Shown here: positions 17,192 to 27,300 of the stretch, piece by piece
Position numbering within the stretch: position 1 is the stretch's first letter
Layout: each line of letters begins with the position of its first letter
Source of the DNA: Sphingobacteriaceae bacterium UBA6709
GTDB lineage: Bacteria; Bacteroidota; Bacteroidia; Sphingobacteriales; Sphingobacteriaceae
Assembly (NCBI GenBank): GCA_002454425.1
Contig: DKIV01000044.1
Coordinates: forward strand, 5,403 to 69,402
Reading direction: 5' to 3'
Length of the DNA stretch: 64,000 nt
The notes under the pieces: generated by a model
What the model was told of the DNA's origin: nothing
The model's database searches: none
Seen by the model: only the letters and a program-made list of their open reading frames with translations
Program-made: the position numbers and the translations under genes

Positions 17192-19687
17192 ATGTGTAAT
17201 TTATATATAGCCTCGCTTTCCAATTGTCGCATGGCGGTCTCCGCGATAGTTATCACGGTGTTGTCTTTGTTTATGAACAAAAGCTTCGGGCAACAGTCGC
17301 TAGTTATAAATGCTTCTTCGCCCGCAGATAGGCCCATGGAAGGACATATTAGGCAAGGCACCAATAAAGATAATCACGGAAATATTCTTAGCCTAAACAG
17401 TCGCTATTTCATAAAGAACGATAAACCCTGGTACCCGGTTATGGGCGAGTTTCACTTCTCCCGATATCCTGTTGAGCGCTGGGAGGAGGCTGTGCTTCGG
17501 ATGAAAGCCGCGGGCATCGATGTAATTGCTACCTACACTTTCTGGATTCACCATCAGGAGAAACCAGGAGCCTTTAACTGGAAGGGGAATAAAGATCTAC
17601 GCTTGTTTCTTGACATTTGTGCAAAACACAAGATGTATGTGTGGCTTCGTATTGGTCCCTGGTGCCACGGCGAAGTTCGCAATGGAGGATTGCCTGATTA
17701 TATCGTAAAAGCGGGCAACACCCGAAGGAATGATGAGGCCTATCTCCAGGCGGTATCGGGTTGGTTTGACGCGCTGAGCGCTCAGACAAAGGGCTATATG
17801 TTTAAAGATGGAGGACCGGTGATTGGCGCGCAAATAGAGAATGAATACCGATTTAATAATCCTGCCGGATTAAGTCATATACTTAAACTTAAGCAGATGG
17901 CAGTCGACCGTAACATTGACGTTCCTTATTATTCAGCTACGGGTTGGCCGGGATCGGATCAGAAGCAACGGGAACTGGTATTGGTATGGGGAGCTTATCC
18001 TGAGGCTCCCTGGGACAAGCGCACCGAACAGCTAAAGCTGTCGGGAAACTATCTCTTTGGTCCCTTGAGTAATGATCCTTCGATAGGTGCGGATTTACTG
18101 GGGGCGCAGGATCAGCAGAAGATCAGGGATTCCTACCCTTTTCCTTACGCGACCGCTGAAATGGGTGCCGGCAATCAGATAACATACCATCGACGTCCGT
18201 TGATAAGCTCCGCGGATGTAACAGCTATGGCCTATGTAAAGGCAGGTTCGGGCGCTAACCTCATGGGATATTACATGTTTCACGGAGGTTCTAATCCTAT
18301 TGGGGATTTTAGTACGATGCAGGAGTCCAGAGCAACAAAATATCCTAATGATTATCCATTGATAAGTTATGATTTTCAGTCGCCCATTGGTGAGGCCGGA
18401 CAGCTTCGTGATTCTTATAAAGACTTTAAACTCTTACATTATTTTTTGAACGATTTTGGCGATCAACTTGCCCCAATGCACGCGTCCTTTCCCGCTGATG
18501 GTGTTGCAGAGGCTGGTGACGTGACTAAGCCAAGGCTCTCCCTACGATCCAAGGATTCATGTGCTTTTCTTTTCGTTAGTAACTATCAGCGGCAGCTTGA
18601 GCTACCTGCCTTTCGTGAACTTGATTTAACAATTAAGTTGCCTGATAGCCATGAACGCAGACTGGGAAGTAGTGATCTCAATATTGTATCAGGATTGCAG
18701 GCTGTCTTTCCGATCAATATGCCTCTGGGAAGAGTAGCTTTACGTTGGGCAAGTCTTCAGCCTTTTTGTCTGCTGAGAGGAGCCATTCCCACATATGTGT
18801 TTTTTATTCCGAAGGGACAAGATGCACACTATGTTCTTAATGGAGATCATATACGGAGAGTGGTTCAGGATCAGGTGGCTATAAAGGCTGTTGATGGAGA
18901 ATTTCGTATTGCTGTGAGTGGAGACGGCTCCATGATTGAAATTGTTCAGAATGACGGAAAGAAATTGCGTATTCTAAGCCTTACTGAAAGTACCGCGCGT
19001 GACTGCTGGAAACTTTCAGGGCCACGGCAGGATTATCTTGTGCATGCAAACCTTCCGCCACTGTTAGATGCCGGTTCGCTGTCGTTGATTGCTGAGTCGG
19101 CAGGAAAACACGTATTTTCTGTTTTTCCGGATAATCGTCGTTTTAGGAAAGATAGATCGTTGACTGCCAACCGCGGAATAATCCCTCACTTCCATACTTA
19201 TGGGTATCATGTGAAGAAAGATATGGTAACGGTTGAGTTTAGCTCGATAGATGATATCAAAACCCTGCCTCCCGCAGTAGCTTCTCTGCCAGAGGACGAT
19301 AGACTTACGCCGCGAAATGCTGAACAGCCCGGCCCTGTTTATCAGACAAACTTAAGGATTGATAGCGGCGCCCGATACTTTAGGATCAGAATTCCTGCGT
19401 GTGAACAGGGGGAGCGGCGGCTATTGCAAATAGATTATTCAGGCGACACCGGCGCGCTTTATGAGCAGGGACGTCTCATTGCTGATGATTTCTACTCAGG
19501 ACTGCCATTTATCGTTGATGCCGGGCATGGTGGTGGCAGGGAGTTTATTCTGGAAATACTTCCCTGGGATAAACGCAGAAAGGTGTTCTTTGAGCATCAA
19601 GTCAAAGCTCGTCTGGATAAAGCGCCGGCAGCGCTCTTAAAAGGAGTGAGCATGAAAGTTTTACAAAAGAAGGTGTTGCAGTTTTAG
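17192..19687 (+). CDS. Secreted GH35-type beta-galactosidase
   Basis: Exported retaining glycosidase of the GH35 type, 831 residues. An N-terminal signal peptide ends at SFGQ; the methionine at 17231 is an alternative start closer to the hydrophobic core. The TIM barrel shows 'PVMGEFHFSRYPVERWEEAVLRM', read here as the family block spanning the first strand, then 'VWLRIGPWCHGEVRNGG'. The acid/base is Glu218 in IENEY and the nucleophile is probably Glu323 in ATAEMGAG. The C-terminal half (from about residue 440) has beta-rich domains. Removal of galactose from pectic side chains fits the neighbourhood but is inference. The gene converges on oxyR with a gap of only 12 bases and no visible terminator between them. 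Confidence 0.85.
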   Translation: MCNLYIASLSNCRMAVSAIVITVLSLFMNKSFGQQSLVINASSPADRPMEGHIRQGTNKDNHGNILSLNSRYFIKNDKPWYPVMGEFHFSRYPVERWEEAVLRMKAAGIDVIATYTFWIHHQEKPGAFNWKGNKDLRLFLDICAKHKMYVWLRIGPWCHGEVRNGGLPDYIVKAGNTRRNDEAYLQAVSGWFDALSAQTKGYMFKDGGPVIGAQIENEYRFNNPAGLSHILKLKQMAVDRNIDVPYYSATGWPGSDQKQRELVLVWGAYPEAPWDKRTEQLKLSGNYLFGPLSNDPSIGADLLGAQDQQKIRDSYPFPYATAEMGAGNQITYHRRPLISSADVTAMAYVKAGSGANLMGYYMFHGGSNPIGDFSTMQESRATKYPNDYPLISYDFQSPIGEAGQLRDSYKDFKLLHYFLNDFGDQLAPMHASFPADGVAEAGDVTKPRLSLRSKDSCAFLFVSNYQRQLELPAFRELDLTIKLPDSHERRLGSSDLNIVSGLQAVFPINMPLGRVALRWASLQPFCLLRGAIPTYVFFIPKGQDAHYVLNGDHIRRVVQDQVAIKAVDGEFRIAVSGDGSMIEIVQNDGKKLRILSLTESTARDCWKLSGPRQDYLVHANLPPLLDAGSLSLIAESAGKHVFSVFPDNRRFRKDRSLTANRGIIPHFHTYGYHVKKDMVTVEFSSIDDIKTLPPAVASLPEDDRLTPRNAEQPGPVYQTNLRIDSGARYFRIRIPACEQGERRLLQIDYSGDTGALYEQGRLIADDFYSGLPFIVDAGHGGGREFILEILPWDKRRKVFFEHQVKARLDKAPAALLKGVSMKVLQKKVLQF

Positions 19688-19699
19688 CTTTGTCGATAG

Positions 19700-20638
19700 T
19701 TACATAAGCGTTTCGAGAATCTCCTTCTTCTTCTTTTGTTGCATTTCCTGAGGGATGCTCGCCGTGATCTCCGCTTGCAGGGCATTGATGATGTTTCTTT
19801 TAAGGAAGTTTCTATGGGTTACAATGCTTATCTCTCTGGCTGGAACGGGGCTGTTGAACCTACGCACACGTAGATGCTGATCCTCACTAAAGTCGGCAAG
19901 GCATAGCTCTGGGAGGATTGTTATTCCATCATTAATATCGACCATGCGTTTGAGCGTTTCTATGCTTCCTGTATTATATTCAAAACGTCTGTTACCTTCC
20001 TGTTTTTTTCGGGAGCATAGCGATAGTATCTGATTGCGCATGCAATGACCTTCGTTAAGCAACCATATATCTTCGTCGTTTAAGTCCGGGGCATTGATCT
20101 TTTTTTTCTTTAATATTCCCTGATCTGAAGAGGCGTAAACCACAAAATCTTCATAGAAAAGAGGTTTCTCGTTTAAGCTGCGATCTTCAAGAGGAGTAGA
20201 AAGTATGCCGCAATCCAGTAATCCGCTTTTAAGTTTCTGAATAATCTGTTCTGTAGTATACTCCCAGATGCTCAGTTGCACTTTATCGTATTTCTCGGTG
20301 AACTGTGCTACAACCTTTGGCAGTAGATATGGAGCGATCGTGGGAATGACGCCTACTCGTAACTCTCCGGCGAGTTCTTTTTTGTGGCTGTCTACGAGCT
20401 CCTGAAGCTTTGCAGCCTCCGCAAGGGTGTTTCTGGCCTGCTCTATTACTAATACGCCAATTTCTGTGGGTACTACAGGTTGCTTGCTTCTGTCAAACAG
20501 CTTGGCGCCCAGGCTGTCTTCAAGCTTTTGTATCTGCATGCTTAAAGTAGGCTGCGTTACAAAACTTTTCTCCGCTGCTGTTACAAAACTACGGTAGGTG
20601 TCTACGGCAACAATATATTCGAGTTGTACGAGTGTCAT
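19700..20638 (-). CDS. oxyR: Hydrogen peroxide-inducible LysR-type regulator OxyR
   Basis: LysR-family transcription factor of 312 residues, with the winged helix-turn-helix at residues 1-60 ('TAAEKSFVTQPTLSMQIQKLE') and a substrate-binding-like domain. The OxyR redox pair is present at the same positions as in E. coli: Cys199 in EGHCMRNQ and Cys208 in ILSLC. Disulfide formation between these residues is the peroxide switch in characterised OxyR proteins. A lysine-rich tail ends the protein. It has its own promoter box and faces a large intergenic region without an intact divergent peroxide-stress gene. Confidence 0.95.
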   Translation of the reverse strand: MTLVQLEYIVAVDTYRSFVTAAEKSFVTQPTLSMQIQKLEDSLGAKLFDRSKQPVVPTEIGVLVIEQARNTLAEAAKLQELVDSHKKELAGELRVGVIPTIAPYLLPKVVAQFTEKYDKVQLSIWEYTTEQIIQKLKSGLLDCGILSTPLEDRSLNEKPLFYEDFVVYASSDQGILKKKKINAPDLNDEDIWLLNEGHCMRNQILSLCSRKKQEGNRRFEYNTGSIETLKRMVDINDGITILPELCLADFSEDQHLRVRRFNSPVPAREISIVTHRNFLKRNIINALQAEITASIPQEMQQKKKKEILETLM

Positions 20639-20652
20639 AGCTAAATTCTATT

Positions 20653-20660
20653 CAAAGATA
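20653..20660 (-). promoter_or_regulatory. oxyR promoter, -7 box
   Basis: On the minus strand this reads TATCTTTG (TAnnTTTG), 14 bases before the oxyR ATG. Confidence 0.55.
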
Positions 20661-20767
20661 AAGCTTATCAGGTGGAGTTCCGGAATCTTGCTTTAACTTT
20701 TGAACTAGTAACTTACTGATTTGGTGAATTGTCATTTTGTTGATGCCGCGGGTTTGAGAGGGAATAC

Positions 20768-20803
20768 TGTCAAAACCTATAGTTTAAGTGTCAAAATCTA
20801 TAG
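20768..20803. promoter_or_regulatory. Tandem 15-bp operator-like direct repeat, 21-bp period
   Basis: TGTCAAAACCTATAG (20768-20782) and TGTCAAAATCTATAG (20789-20803) differ at one base. Their 21-bp spacing is two helical turns, as for a dimer or tandem binding site on one DNA face. It lies just upstream of the plus-strand promoter box at 20825. The regulator is unknown. Confidence 0.55.
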
Positions 20804-20824
20804 ATATGCATTGGTCCTAAAACA

Positions 20825-20832
20825 TACATTTG
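20825..20832 (+). promoter_or_regulatory. Plus-strand promoter -7 box with no intact gene behind it
   Basis: TACATTTG (TAnnTTTG). The next intact gene, the sigma factor, starts about 450 bases downstream, which would mean a very long leader. Between them lies an orphan 13-codon frame at 20985. No -33 element at standard spacing. Confidence 0.4.
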
Positions 20833-20984
20833 TATTCATACTATTGCGCTGGGAAGCGCTACTTAACCGATAAAATAATTGTTGAAAAGGCAGACGCGGC
20901 TTTCTGTATGTGTATGAAAGGGAATGATTACGCAGAACGCTTTTGCCTTTAACGATAAGGGATAAATCAACTAATCTGAATTCA

Positions 20985-21026
20985 ATGAAAAAATCAATTT
21001 ACTTATTGACGGGTTACAAGACCTAA
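20985..21026 (+). pseudogene. Orphan start of a lost secreted or outer-membrane protein gene (possible)
   Basis: ATG followed by twelve codons (MKKSIYLLTGYKT) and then TAA. The lysine-rich start and hydrophobic residues resemble the beginning of a Bacteroidota signal peptide, and the upstream AT-rich leader resembles those of SusC-type genes. Nothing in frame continues. The rest of 20833-21287 holds no intact gene; a 7-bp inverted repeat (AAAGGCA / TGCCTTT near 20885 and 20945) is the only structure seen and may be chance. Confidence 0.25.
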
Positions 21027-21287
21027 TTAAAATCATTGCTGTTTCGCGATTGCGTCTGTCATTGCTGGCTATCTGTTGATCTCCAGGGGGATGTGTTATG
21101 TCCTGACTGCGGGTCGATGTTGCCTGTTATTGCCTGATTTTTAGCCTTTGCCATTCAGATATGGCTGAGTATCCTGAAAAAAAATTTCTTTTTGGATTGG
21201 GGGTATATCGCGAGACAAGAGACATCATGTTATGTGTCTTTTTGACTAAAACCAAGTTAATCAAGGATTGGAACTAACTGCTATACC

Positions 21288-21842
21288 ATGAATTTATTCA
21301 AAGTCAAGACCGACGAGGAGTTGCTCGCCTTTCTTAAAGCCGGAAATGTTGCTGCTTTCGAGGCTTTATATAAACGATATTGGTCGAAATTGTATATCGC
21401 TGCTTATCGGAGACTCCGGGATAAGGAGGTGTGTGAGGAAATTGTGCAGGACTTTTTTACGGGACTTTGGACGAAACGTCAAACGTTGGAAATTCATACT
21501 TCCTTTAACGCCTACGTAACCACTTCAGTAAAGTATCAGGTGTTTTCCCATTATCACAAGAACGAATCTCGTAAGACATATCAGGAGAAGATGGTGTTTG
21601 ATACCGAAGCACAGGATGCTCTGATAGAGAATCTTATCGATATAAAAACCATTAACCGGGCGCTTGATGAACGTGTAGAAGCTTTGCCTGAGAAATGCAG
21701 AGCGGTATATGTGCTGAGCAGAAAGGAGCATCTTAATAACAAGGAAATTGCGCAAACGCTCGGAATATCAGAAAAGACCGTGGAAAACCATATGACCAAA
21801 GCACTAAGAAATCTAAGATCGGGAATCAAAGACCTGATCTAA
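21288..21842 (+). CDS. ECF RNA polymerase sigma factor (Bacteroidota SusC/FecR-associated type)
   Basis: Sigma-70 family ECF factor, 184 residues. Region 2 is 'FEALYKRYWSKLYIAAYRRLRDKEVCEEIVQDFF' (core binding and -10 recognition, seen as consecutive blocks), and region 4 is 'ALPEKCRAVYVLSRKEHLNNKEIAQTLGISEKTVENHM' (helix-turn-helix). This is the class usually held by a FecR anti-sigma factor and controlled by an STN-bearing SusC. The expected fecR gene does not follow; the nearest one is at 40449. A GGGGGTAT motif lies 82 bases upstream of the ATG and recurs before fecR. The gene stands between two apparent relics. Confidence 0.93.
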   Translation: MNLFKVKTDEELLAFLKAGNVAAFEALYKRYWSKLYIAAYRRLRDKEVCEEIVQDFFTGLWTKRQTLEIHTSFNAYVTTSVKYQVFSHYHKNESRKTYQEKMVFDTEAQDALIENLIDIKTINRALDERVEALPEKCRAVYVLSRKEHLNNKEIAQTLGISEKTVENHMTKALRNLRSGIKDLI

Positions 21843-21912
21843 CAAATAACCTAACTAAACAATAATATGAAGGAGAAATTAATGAGATAAACTTTACTTA
21901 ACCGATTTATAG

Positions 21913-22137
21913 AATTACTTCCGCTACTCGCTCTGGCGATTGTCCTCAGGTGTTAGACCCAGTGCCTATTTGTTTGTAAATGAAGGTGTTGAGGGCTGGA
22001 GTCACGAGCACTATGTAGTTGTTGTAAACTTCGTAAGCAAATAAATCAATTATTTTACAGTACCAGCTAATGTGTCAGAATCCTGGAAGCAGGGCGTTTT
22101 TGACGCAAACGGGAATGTTATAAACCAATTTTTATGA
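21913..22137 (+). pseudogene. Degenerate fragment, resembling the C-terminal domain of a GH13-type enzyme
   Basis: A single frame of protein-like sequence (NYFRYSLWRLSSGVRPSAY, then HYVVVVNFVSK, a TAA stop at 22042-22044, then INYFTVPANVSESWK and DANGNVINQF). The pattern of 'VVVNF...FTVPA...W...D.NGN' is reminiscent of the beta-sandwich that ends alpha-amylase-type proteins. There is also a stop just upstream (21910-21912). The final TGA overlaps the ATG of the next gene. I infer a relic truncated on both sides. The family call is weak; the remnant nature is better supported. Confidence 0.45.
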
Positions 22138-24347
22138 ATATCAGGGATTTCAGACTTCCATTTTTGTTTCTTGCATTTTGGCTGTTATCAGCATGCAGCA
22201 AGAAAGAATGGGATGACTATTATGGACGGCCAGACTGGCTAGGAGCGCCCATCTATCAGCAACTTGAGGAAAGGCAAAACTTTAAATCCTTTTTAGCTTT
22301 AGCAGATAAAGCGGGGTATAAGACCATCTTAAGCTCGCAGGGCTGGTGGACGTTGTTCGCCCCTAATGACGCAGCCTTCTCATTATATTTCAAGGAAAAT
22401 GGCATCGGTTCTGTTGACCAGATCTCGGTTAAGGATGCTCAGGCTATCGTTAAGTATAGTCTCGTGATAGATGCCTATCGTAAGGATCAATTAACGAATT
22501 ATCAGGTAGCTGGTGGCGGTCAGCCAAATATGGCCTACAAACGCCGTACGGCCTATTATGATTTTGTTAAGGACGGTCCTAATGCCCAGTATAAGAAGAT
22601 TGTCGACGGAAATTCAACGGCTAAAGATGGCGTAAATTCCGGCGCCTATATCGCCAATGATAATAACAATAAGCATATTCCTTATTTCATTCAGGGATTT
22701 ATGGACAACAAACAGCTAACTGCCGCCGATTACAATGCTGTTTTTCCCAATATCACCTATTCAGGGTTCAACGTCGCGGGATCATCAGTGGTTAATGCAG
22801 ATATTCTTGCAGAGAACGGCGTGATTCATGAGATAGATCATGTAATTACTCCTCTTAAGAATATTGACGATGAGCTGGCCACCAGGCCGGAGTACTCGGC
22901 TTTTAAGAAGCTTTTGGATGATTATATGGTAAGCTATGTTGAGAATGCTGATCTGACAAGCAGATACAAGGTGCTGACCGGAGCCACCGACAAAGTGTTT
23001 GTTAAGCTATATAGTTCGGCTTTAGCTTTTGCTCCCAATAGTGAGAATTTTACTAATAATACTACCGACCCGCAAATGGATGGATTCAGTCTGGTGGCTC
23101 CGAGCAATACGGCCATGAATGAATATTTATATAATCCGCAGACGGGAATTTTAAGAAAGTTCAAATCCTTTGATGCTGCTCCGGCTTCGGTATTGAATGA
23201 TTTTCTTCGGTCGCATATGTGGTCTGCCAGCTTATGGCATTCGCAGTTAAAGACGCTTCCCAACGCGCAAAATGAACGGGCTACCTTTGACCTTGCTGAT
23301 GTGCGTGAAGAAAAGATCATGAGTAACGGCATGTTTTATGGAGTGGATAATGTTCAGCGAGCTAACGTATTTAGCACCACCTACTCTGTTCCTTATCTTG
23401 ATCCTGCCTATCTCTTATTTGTCAGAGCACTGGAAGAAACGAGTGTCAAATATTCGTTGATAAATCCGAACCGTAAGTTTACGATATTTACCATTTCAGA
23501 TAGCCAGTTTGCTCAGGCTAATATAACCTATAGTTCGCAATACATTAAATGGGTGTATACCTTGAATGGTGTTGAGCAAAATGCGCAGGCCTCGCAAACG
23601 AGAGCCCATCGGATTGTACAAAACTCTATTATCAATGGAGATCTGCCTAGTCTTTCCGGCCGGGGGTTGCTACTAACCTATAATGATGAATACATAAAAT
23701 ATGATAATGGAAAGCTATATGGGGCTGGCAATGAAGATGTTGGTGATGTAGCTACAGTGACATCGTCTGAAAATACCATTAACGGTCACGCGTACAGCAC
23801 CTCAGGAATAATAAAATTCACGGAGAAGGAGATAGGCTTTCATTTGCAGAAGCTGGCAGCATCGGATCCGGCTAATTTTAGTCACTTCTATAATTATCTT
23901 CTTAATTCTGTGGTGTATAATGCCACTACTCAGGTAATTACGGGGACAAGTACAGGAACTTCTTACACGATATTCGTACCAACGAATGCCGCCATTGAGG
24001 ACGCTGTCAGGAAGGGACTCTTACCCGGAAATGCAAGCACGGGAGCTCCGACCTTCGCTCCTGCGCAGGATCAGATTGAGAAAGTATCGAAGTTTATCAA
24101 ATATCACATCCTGAATAAGAAGACGATTGCAGATGATGGAAAGCCGGACGATGCTACAGCGGTGGAAACGTTGCTGGCAAGCCTTGACGGCGAAAAGGAA
24201 TATGTAAACGTAACTAAGCAAACTTCCTCGCTGCGTTTACTTGATTCAAAGGGGAATTTCGTCACAACCAATCAGGTACTAAGCAATAATCTTTCGAACA
24301 GAACTCTTATTCACTCAATCAATAAAGTACTTGAATATGCAGATTAA
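22134..24347 (+). CDS. FAS1 (fasciclin) lipoprotein with four FAS1-like domains
   Basis: Exported lipoprotein of 737 residues: lipobox LLSAC with Cys21 as the lipidation site. Four FAS1-like units can be outlined at about residues 36-243, 244-422, 423-590 and 590-737. The clearest marks are 'WWTLFAPNDAAFSLY' with 'ENGVIHEIDHVITPL' in the first unit and 'YTIFVPTNAAIEDAV' with 'NRTLIHSINKVLEYAD' in the last. FAS1 domains mediate adhesion or carbohydrate contact in other proteins. Here the gene leads the SusCD block and overlaps the SusC start by 11 bases, so it is probably a surface or periplasmic partner of that transporter. The biochemical role is unknown. Confidence 0.85.
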   Translation: MNIRDFRLPFLFLAFWLLSACSKKEWDDYYGRPDWLGAPIYQQLEERQNFKSFLALADKAGYKTILSSQGWWTLFAPNDAAFSLYFKENGIGSVDQISVKDAQAIVKYSLVIDAYRKDQLTNYQVAGGGQPNMAYKRRTAYYDFVKDGPNAQYKKIVDGNSTAKDGVNSGAYIANDNNNKHIPYFIQGFMDNKQLTAADYNAVFPNITYSGFNVAGSSVVNADILAENGVIHEIDHVITPLKNIDDELATRPEYSAFKKLLDDYMVSYVENADLTSRYKVLTGATDKVFVKLYSSALAFAPNSENFTNNTTDPQMDGFSLVAPSNTAMNEYLYNPQTGILRKFKSFDAAPASVLNDFLRSHMWSASLWHSQLKTLPNAQNERATFDLADVREEKIMSNGMFYGVDNVQRANVFSTTYSVPYLDPAYLLFVRALEETSVKYSLINPNRKFTIFTISDSQFAQANITYSSQYIKWVYTLNGVEQNAQASQTRAHRIVQNSIINGDLPSLSGRGLLLTYNDEYIKYDNGKLYGAGNEDVGDVATVTSSENTINGHAYSTSGIIKFTEKEIGFHLQKLAASDPANFSHFYNYLLNSVVYNATTQVITGTSTGTSYTIFVPTNAAIEDAVRKGLLPGNASTGAPTFAPAQDQIEKVSKFIKYHILNKKTIADDGKPDDATAVETLLASLDGEKEYVNVTKQTSSLRLLDSKGNFVTTNQVLSNNLSNRTLIHSINKVLEYAD

Positions 24348-27300
24348 GATTTATATATCGATCATAATAAGGCAGGTGCTCCATGGCTGTAAAATTATGG
24401 CGGTGCTGTTATTGCTACTTTGGGGGCCGGAGTTAATGGCTCAAACAGCAGCACAGCGGGTTATCGTGCGTGGAAAGGTCATAGACAAGCAGGACAAAAG
24501 GCCTATCGCCGGAGCCTCCGTGGTGGAACTAGATAAAGATGGTCGTACTGTCGCTGGTATTTCTACCGACATGGATGGTAATTTCGCTTTACGCGTAACC
24601 AGCTTACAGGCACGAATATCCGTTTCCTTTATTAGCTACAGAACTTCCGTCATTAATCTGGCGGGGCGTGCCAGTTTAACTGTGTCACTTGATGGTTCAT
24701 CAAAGGATCTGGAGGATGTTATCATCAGAGCGAGAAAAACCACTACCACCGGTGGAGGACTTATCATCGCAGAACGCAATATCACAGGAGCTGTAACCAC
24801 AGTCAGAGGAGATGACCTGAAGGAGCTTTCGGCGGCCTCGGTAGATCAGGCATTGCAAGGGCGCATGCCGGGCGTAGACTTTGGTACCACATCCGGAGAT
24901 CCGGGTGCGGGTATGTCTATCAAGATACGTGGTACCGCTTCGCTGACGGGTAATTCTAATCCTTTAATCGTGGTAGATGGAATGCCCTTTGAAACAACTA
25001 TTCCTGAGAATTTCGACTTCGGAAGCGCTGACTCTCAGGGTTACGCCCAGTTGCTCAATATCGCGCCAACTGATATTGAGGAGATTACGGTGCTGAAGGA
25101 CGCTGCCTCTACTGCCGTATGGGGAGCAAGAGCCGCAAATGGGGTGTTGATGATCAAAACAAAGCGGGGGGTGATCGGCAAACCGATGATATCATACAAC
25201 TTCAGAGGAACGCTGAATAAGCAACCTCGTCCGATTCCATTGCTCTCTGGAGATCAGTTTTCGATGCTTGTTCCGGAGATGGTTTCTAACGGAGGTGGTC
25301 TGCCTTTGAACAGAAATACAAACAAGGAGTTTTTGTATGATCCTAATGATCCTTACTATTATTATAATTATAGTAATAATACTAATTGGATTGATCAGAT
25401 TACACAAACCGGGGTTATTCAGGATCATAACGTTTCAATGCGTGGTGGTGGTCAGAAAGCCAAGTATTATGCTTCTATTGGCTATCTGAACTCTAAGGGT
25501 ACTACCAAAGGAACTGCCCTTGAGCGAATCACCTCGCGGGTGAATTTAGATTTCACCGTATCTAGCCGTATACGCTTCAGTACCGACATTGGTTATACTT
25601 ATTCTCAGAATCCGGGAAACTTTACCGATAAGATCCGTGACGTCGCCTACCAGAAGATGCCTAATATGTCGCCTTATGAGTACGATGAATATGGCAATAT
25701 GACGCCTGTGTATTTTTCGCCACTTTCCAACATTCAGGGAACCTTTGGCTTCGACGAGAAGCTACGCGTTACGGGAACATTTAATCCTTTGGCAATGGCC
25801 GATCAGGGATTTTTAAACACGCAGGTGCAACGCGTAGTGCCTAAGTTCAACCTTCGCTACGATATCGTTCCAACATGGTTGTTGGCAACTTTCGACTTGC
25901 AATTCGATATAAACAGTTCGAAGACGAATACCTTCCTTCCACAAATCGCGACGGGAAGAAACTTTACGGAGTCCTTCGTAAACAGGGCCACGGATTCTGA
26001 CTGGGATGGGTTTGGTGTTTCTTCAAATTTTAAGCTACTCTTTAATCCGCAACTGAATCACGGGCATACGCTGACATCCTTATTTTCCATCCAGACTTCT
26101 GACGAACGCGGGCAAACCCAAACTACGCTGACATCTAATTCAGCCTCTTCAGACCTGACGGATACTTCTATTCCTGCGCGGGTTATAACGGGAGGGTTAA
26201 CCTCTGGATTCGATCAGTATCGTACGATAGGCTTTTTGCTGAACGCACAATATGGCTATAAAGACCGGTACATCATTAATGCCAGCGCGCGACTGGATGG
26301 TAATTCTCGCTTTGGTCCTAACAATCGCTCCGGGATCTTTCCGGCGGTATCGCTTCGCTATCGTCTTGCCGGTGAAGGCGGAGAACCATTTATGAGCAAA
26401 TATAAGTTCATTGATGACCTGAGCTTCCGGGCGAGTTACGGACATGCCGGAAAGGCTCCGGGTAAGAACTATCTTTTTTATAACAACTTCGGAACTTTCG
26501 GTTGGACGTATCAGGGCGAAGCGGGTGTGTTTCCTGCTTCCTTACAGTTGGACAATCTGCGTTGGGAAACCCTTGTCGGCAAGAACTTAGGTTTTAACAT
26601 CGCTCTGTTCGGCAACAGACTCAGATTAGACGCTGAAATCTATAAGAATACTACCAGAGATCTGTTGTTTGACAAGTTACAACTGCCAACCTATACCGGA
26701 TATAATACGCTGATGTTCAACGTGGGTACTATGGATAACAAAGGCTGGGAGTTACTCTTCAATACTATTCCGTTAAAAACAAAGAACTGGACACTTAGTA
26801 TCGACTTTAACATTGCCCAGAACATAAACACTGTAAGGTCGGTGTCTGAGTACTATCCAAGAGAGAACAATGCGAGGATCGGGGAGAACGGGAAATACAA
26901 AACCTATCTGCAAATCGGTAATCCGTTCGGATCATTCTACGGATTTAAATACTTAGGTGTTTACCGGGATGAGGCCGATACCTATGCCCGTTCGGCAGAT
27001 GGCGAAGCTATTCAGGGGCCAAATGGTCAAAATATTAAGATGCGATTTAACTATCCGGCAACAGATTATGTATTCCAACCGGGAGATGCGAAATATGAGG
27101 ATCTAAACCATGACGGAAGTATAGACTATCGGGATATGGTATATCTCGGAAATAGTATTCCCAAGATCACCGGCGGATTTGGCTTTAATCTTAACTATCA
27201 GGGATCCTGGTCAATACAAACCTTCTTTAACTATCGTCAGAACTATGACCTTATAAATGGAGGTAAAATGAACACCACCAATATGTTCGGTTTTAATAAC

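Noticed and set aside
20768..20803. Reading the tandem repeat as a classical OxyR operator
   Set aside because: ATAG/CTAT elements occur, but the spacing inside each unit does not match the ATAG-n7-CTAT pattern; kept only as an operator of unknown regulator.
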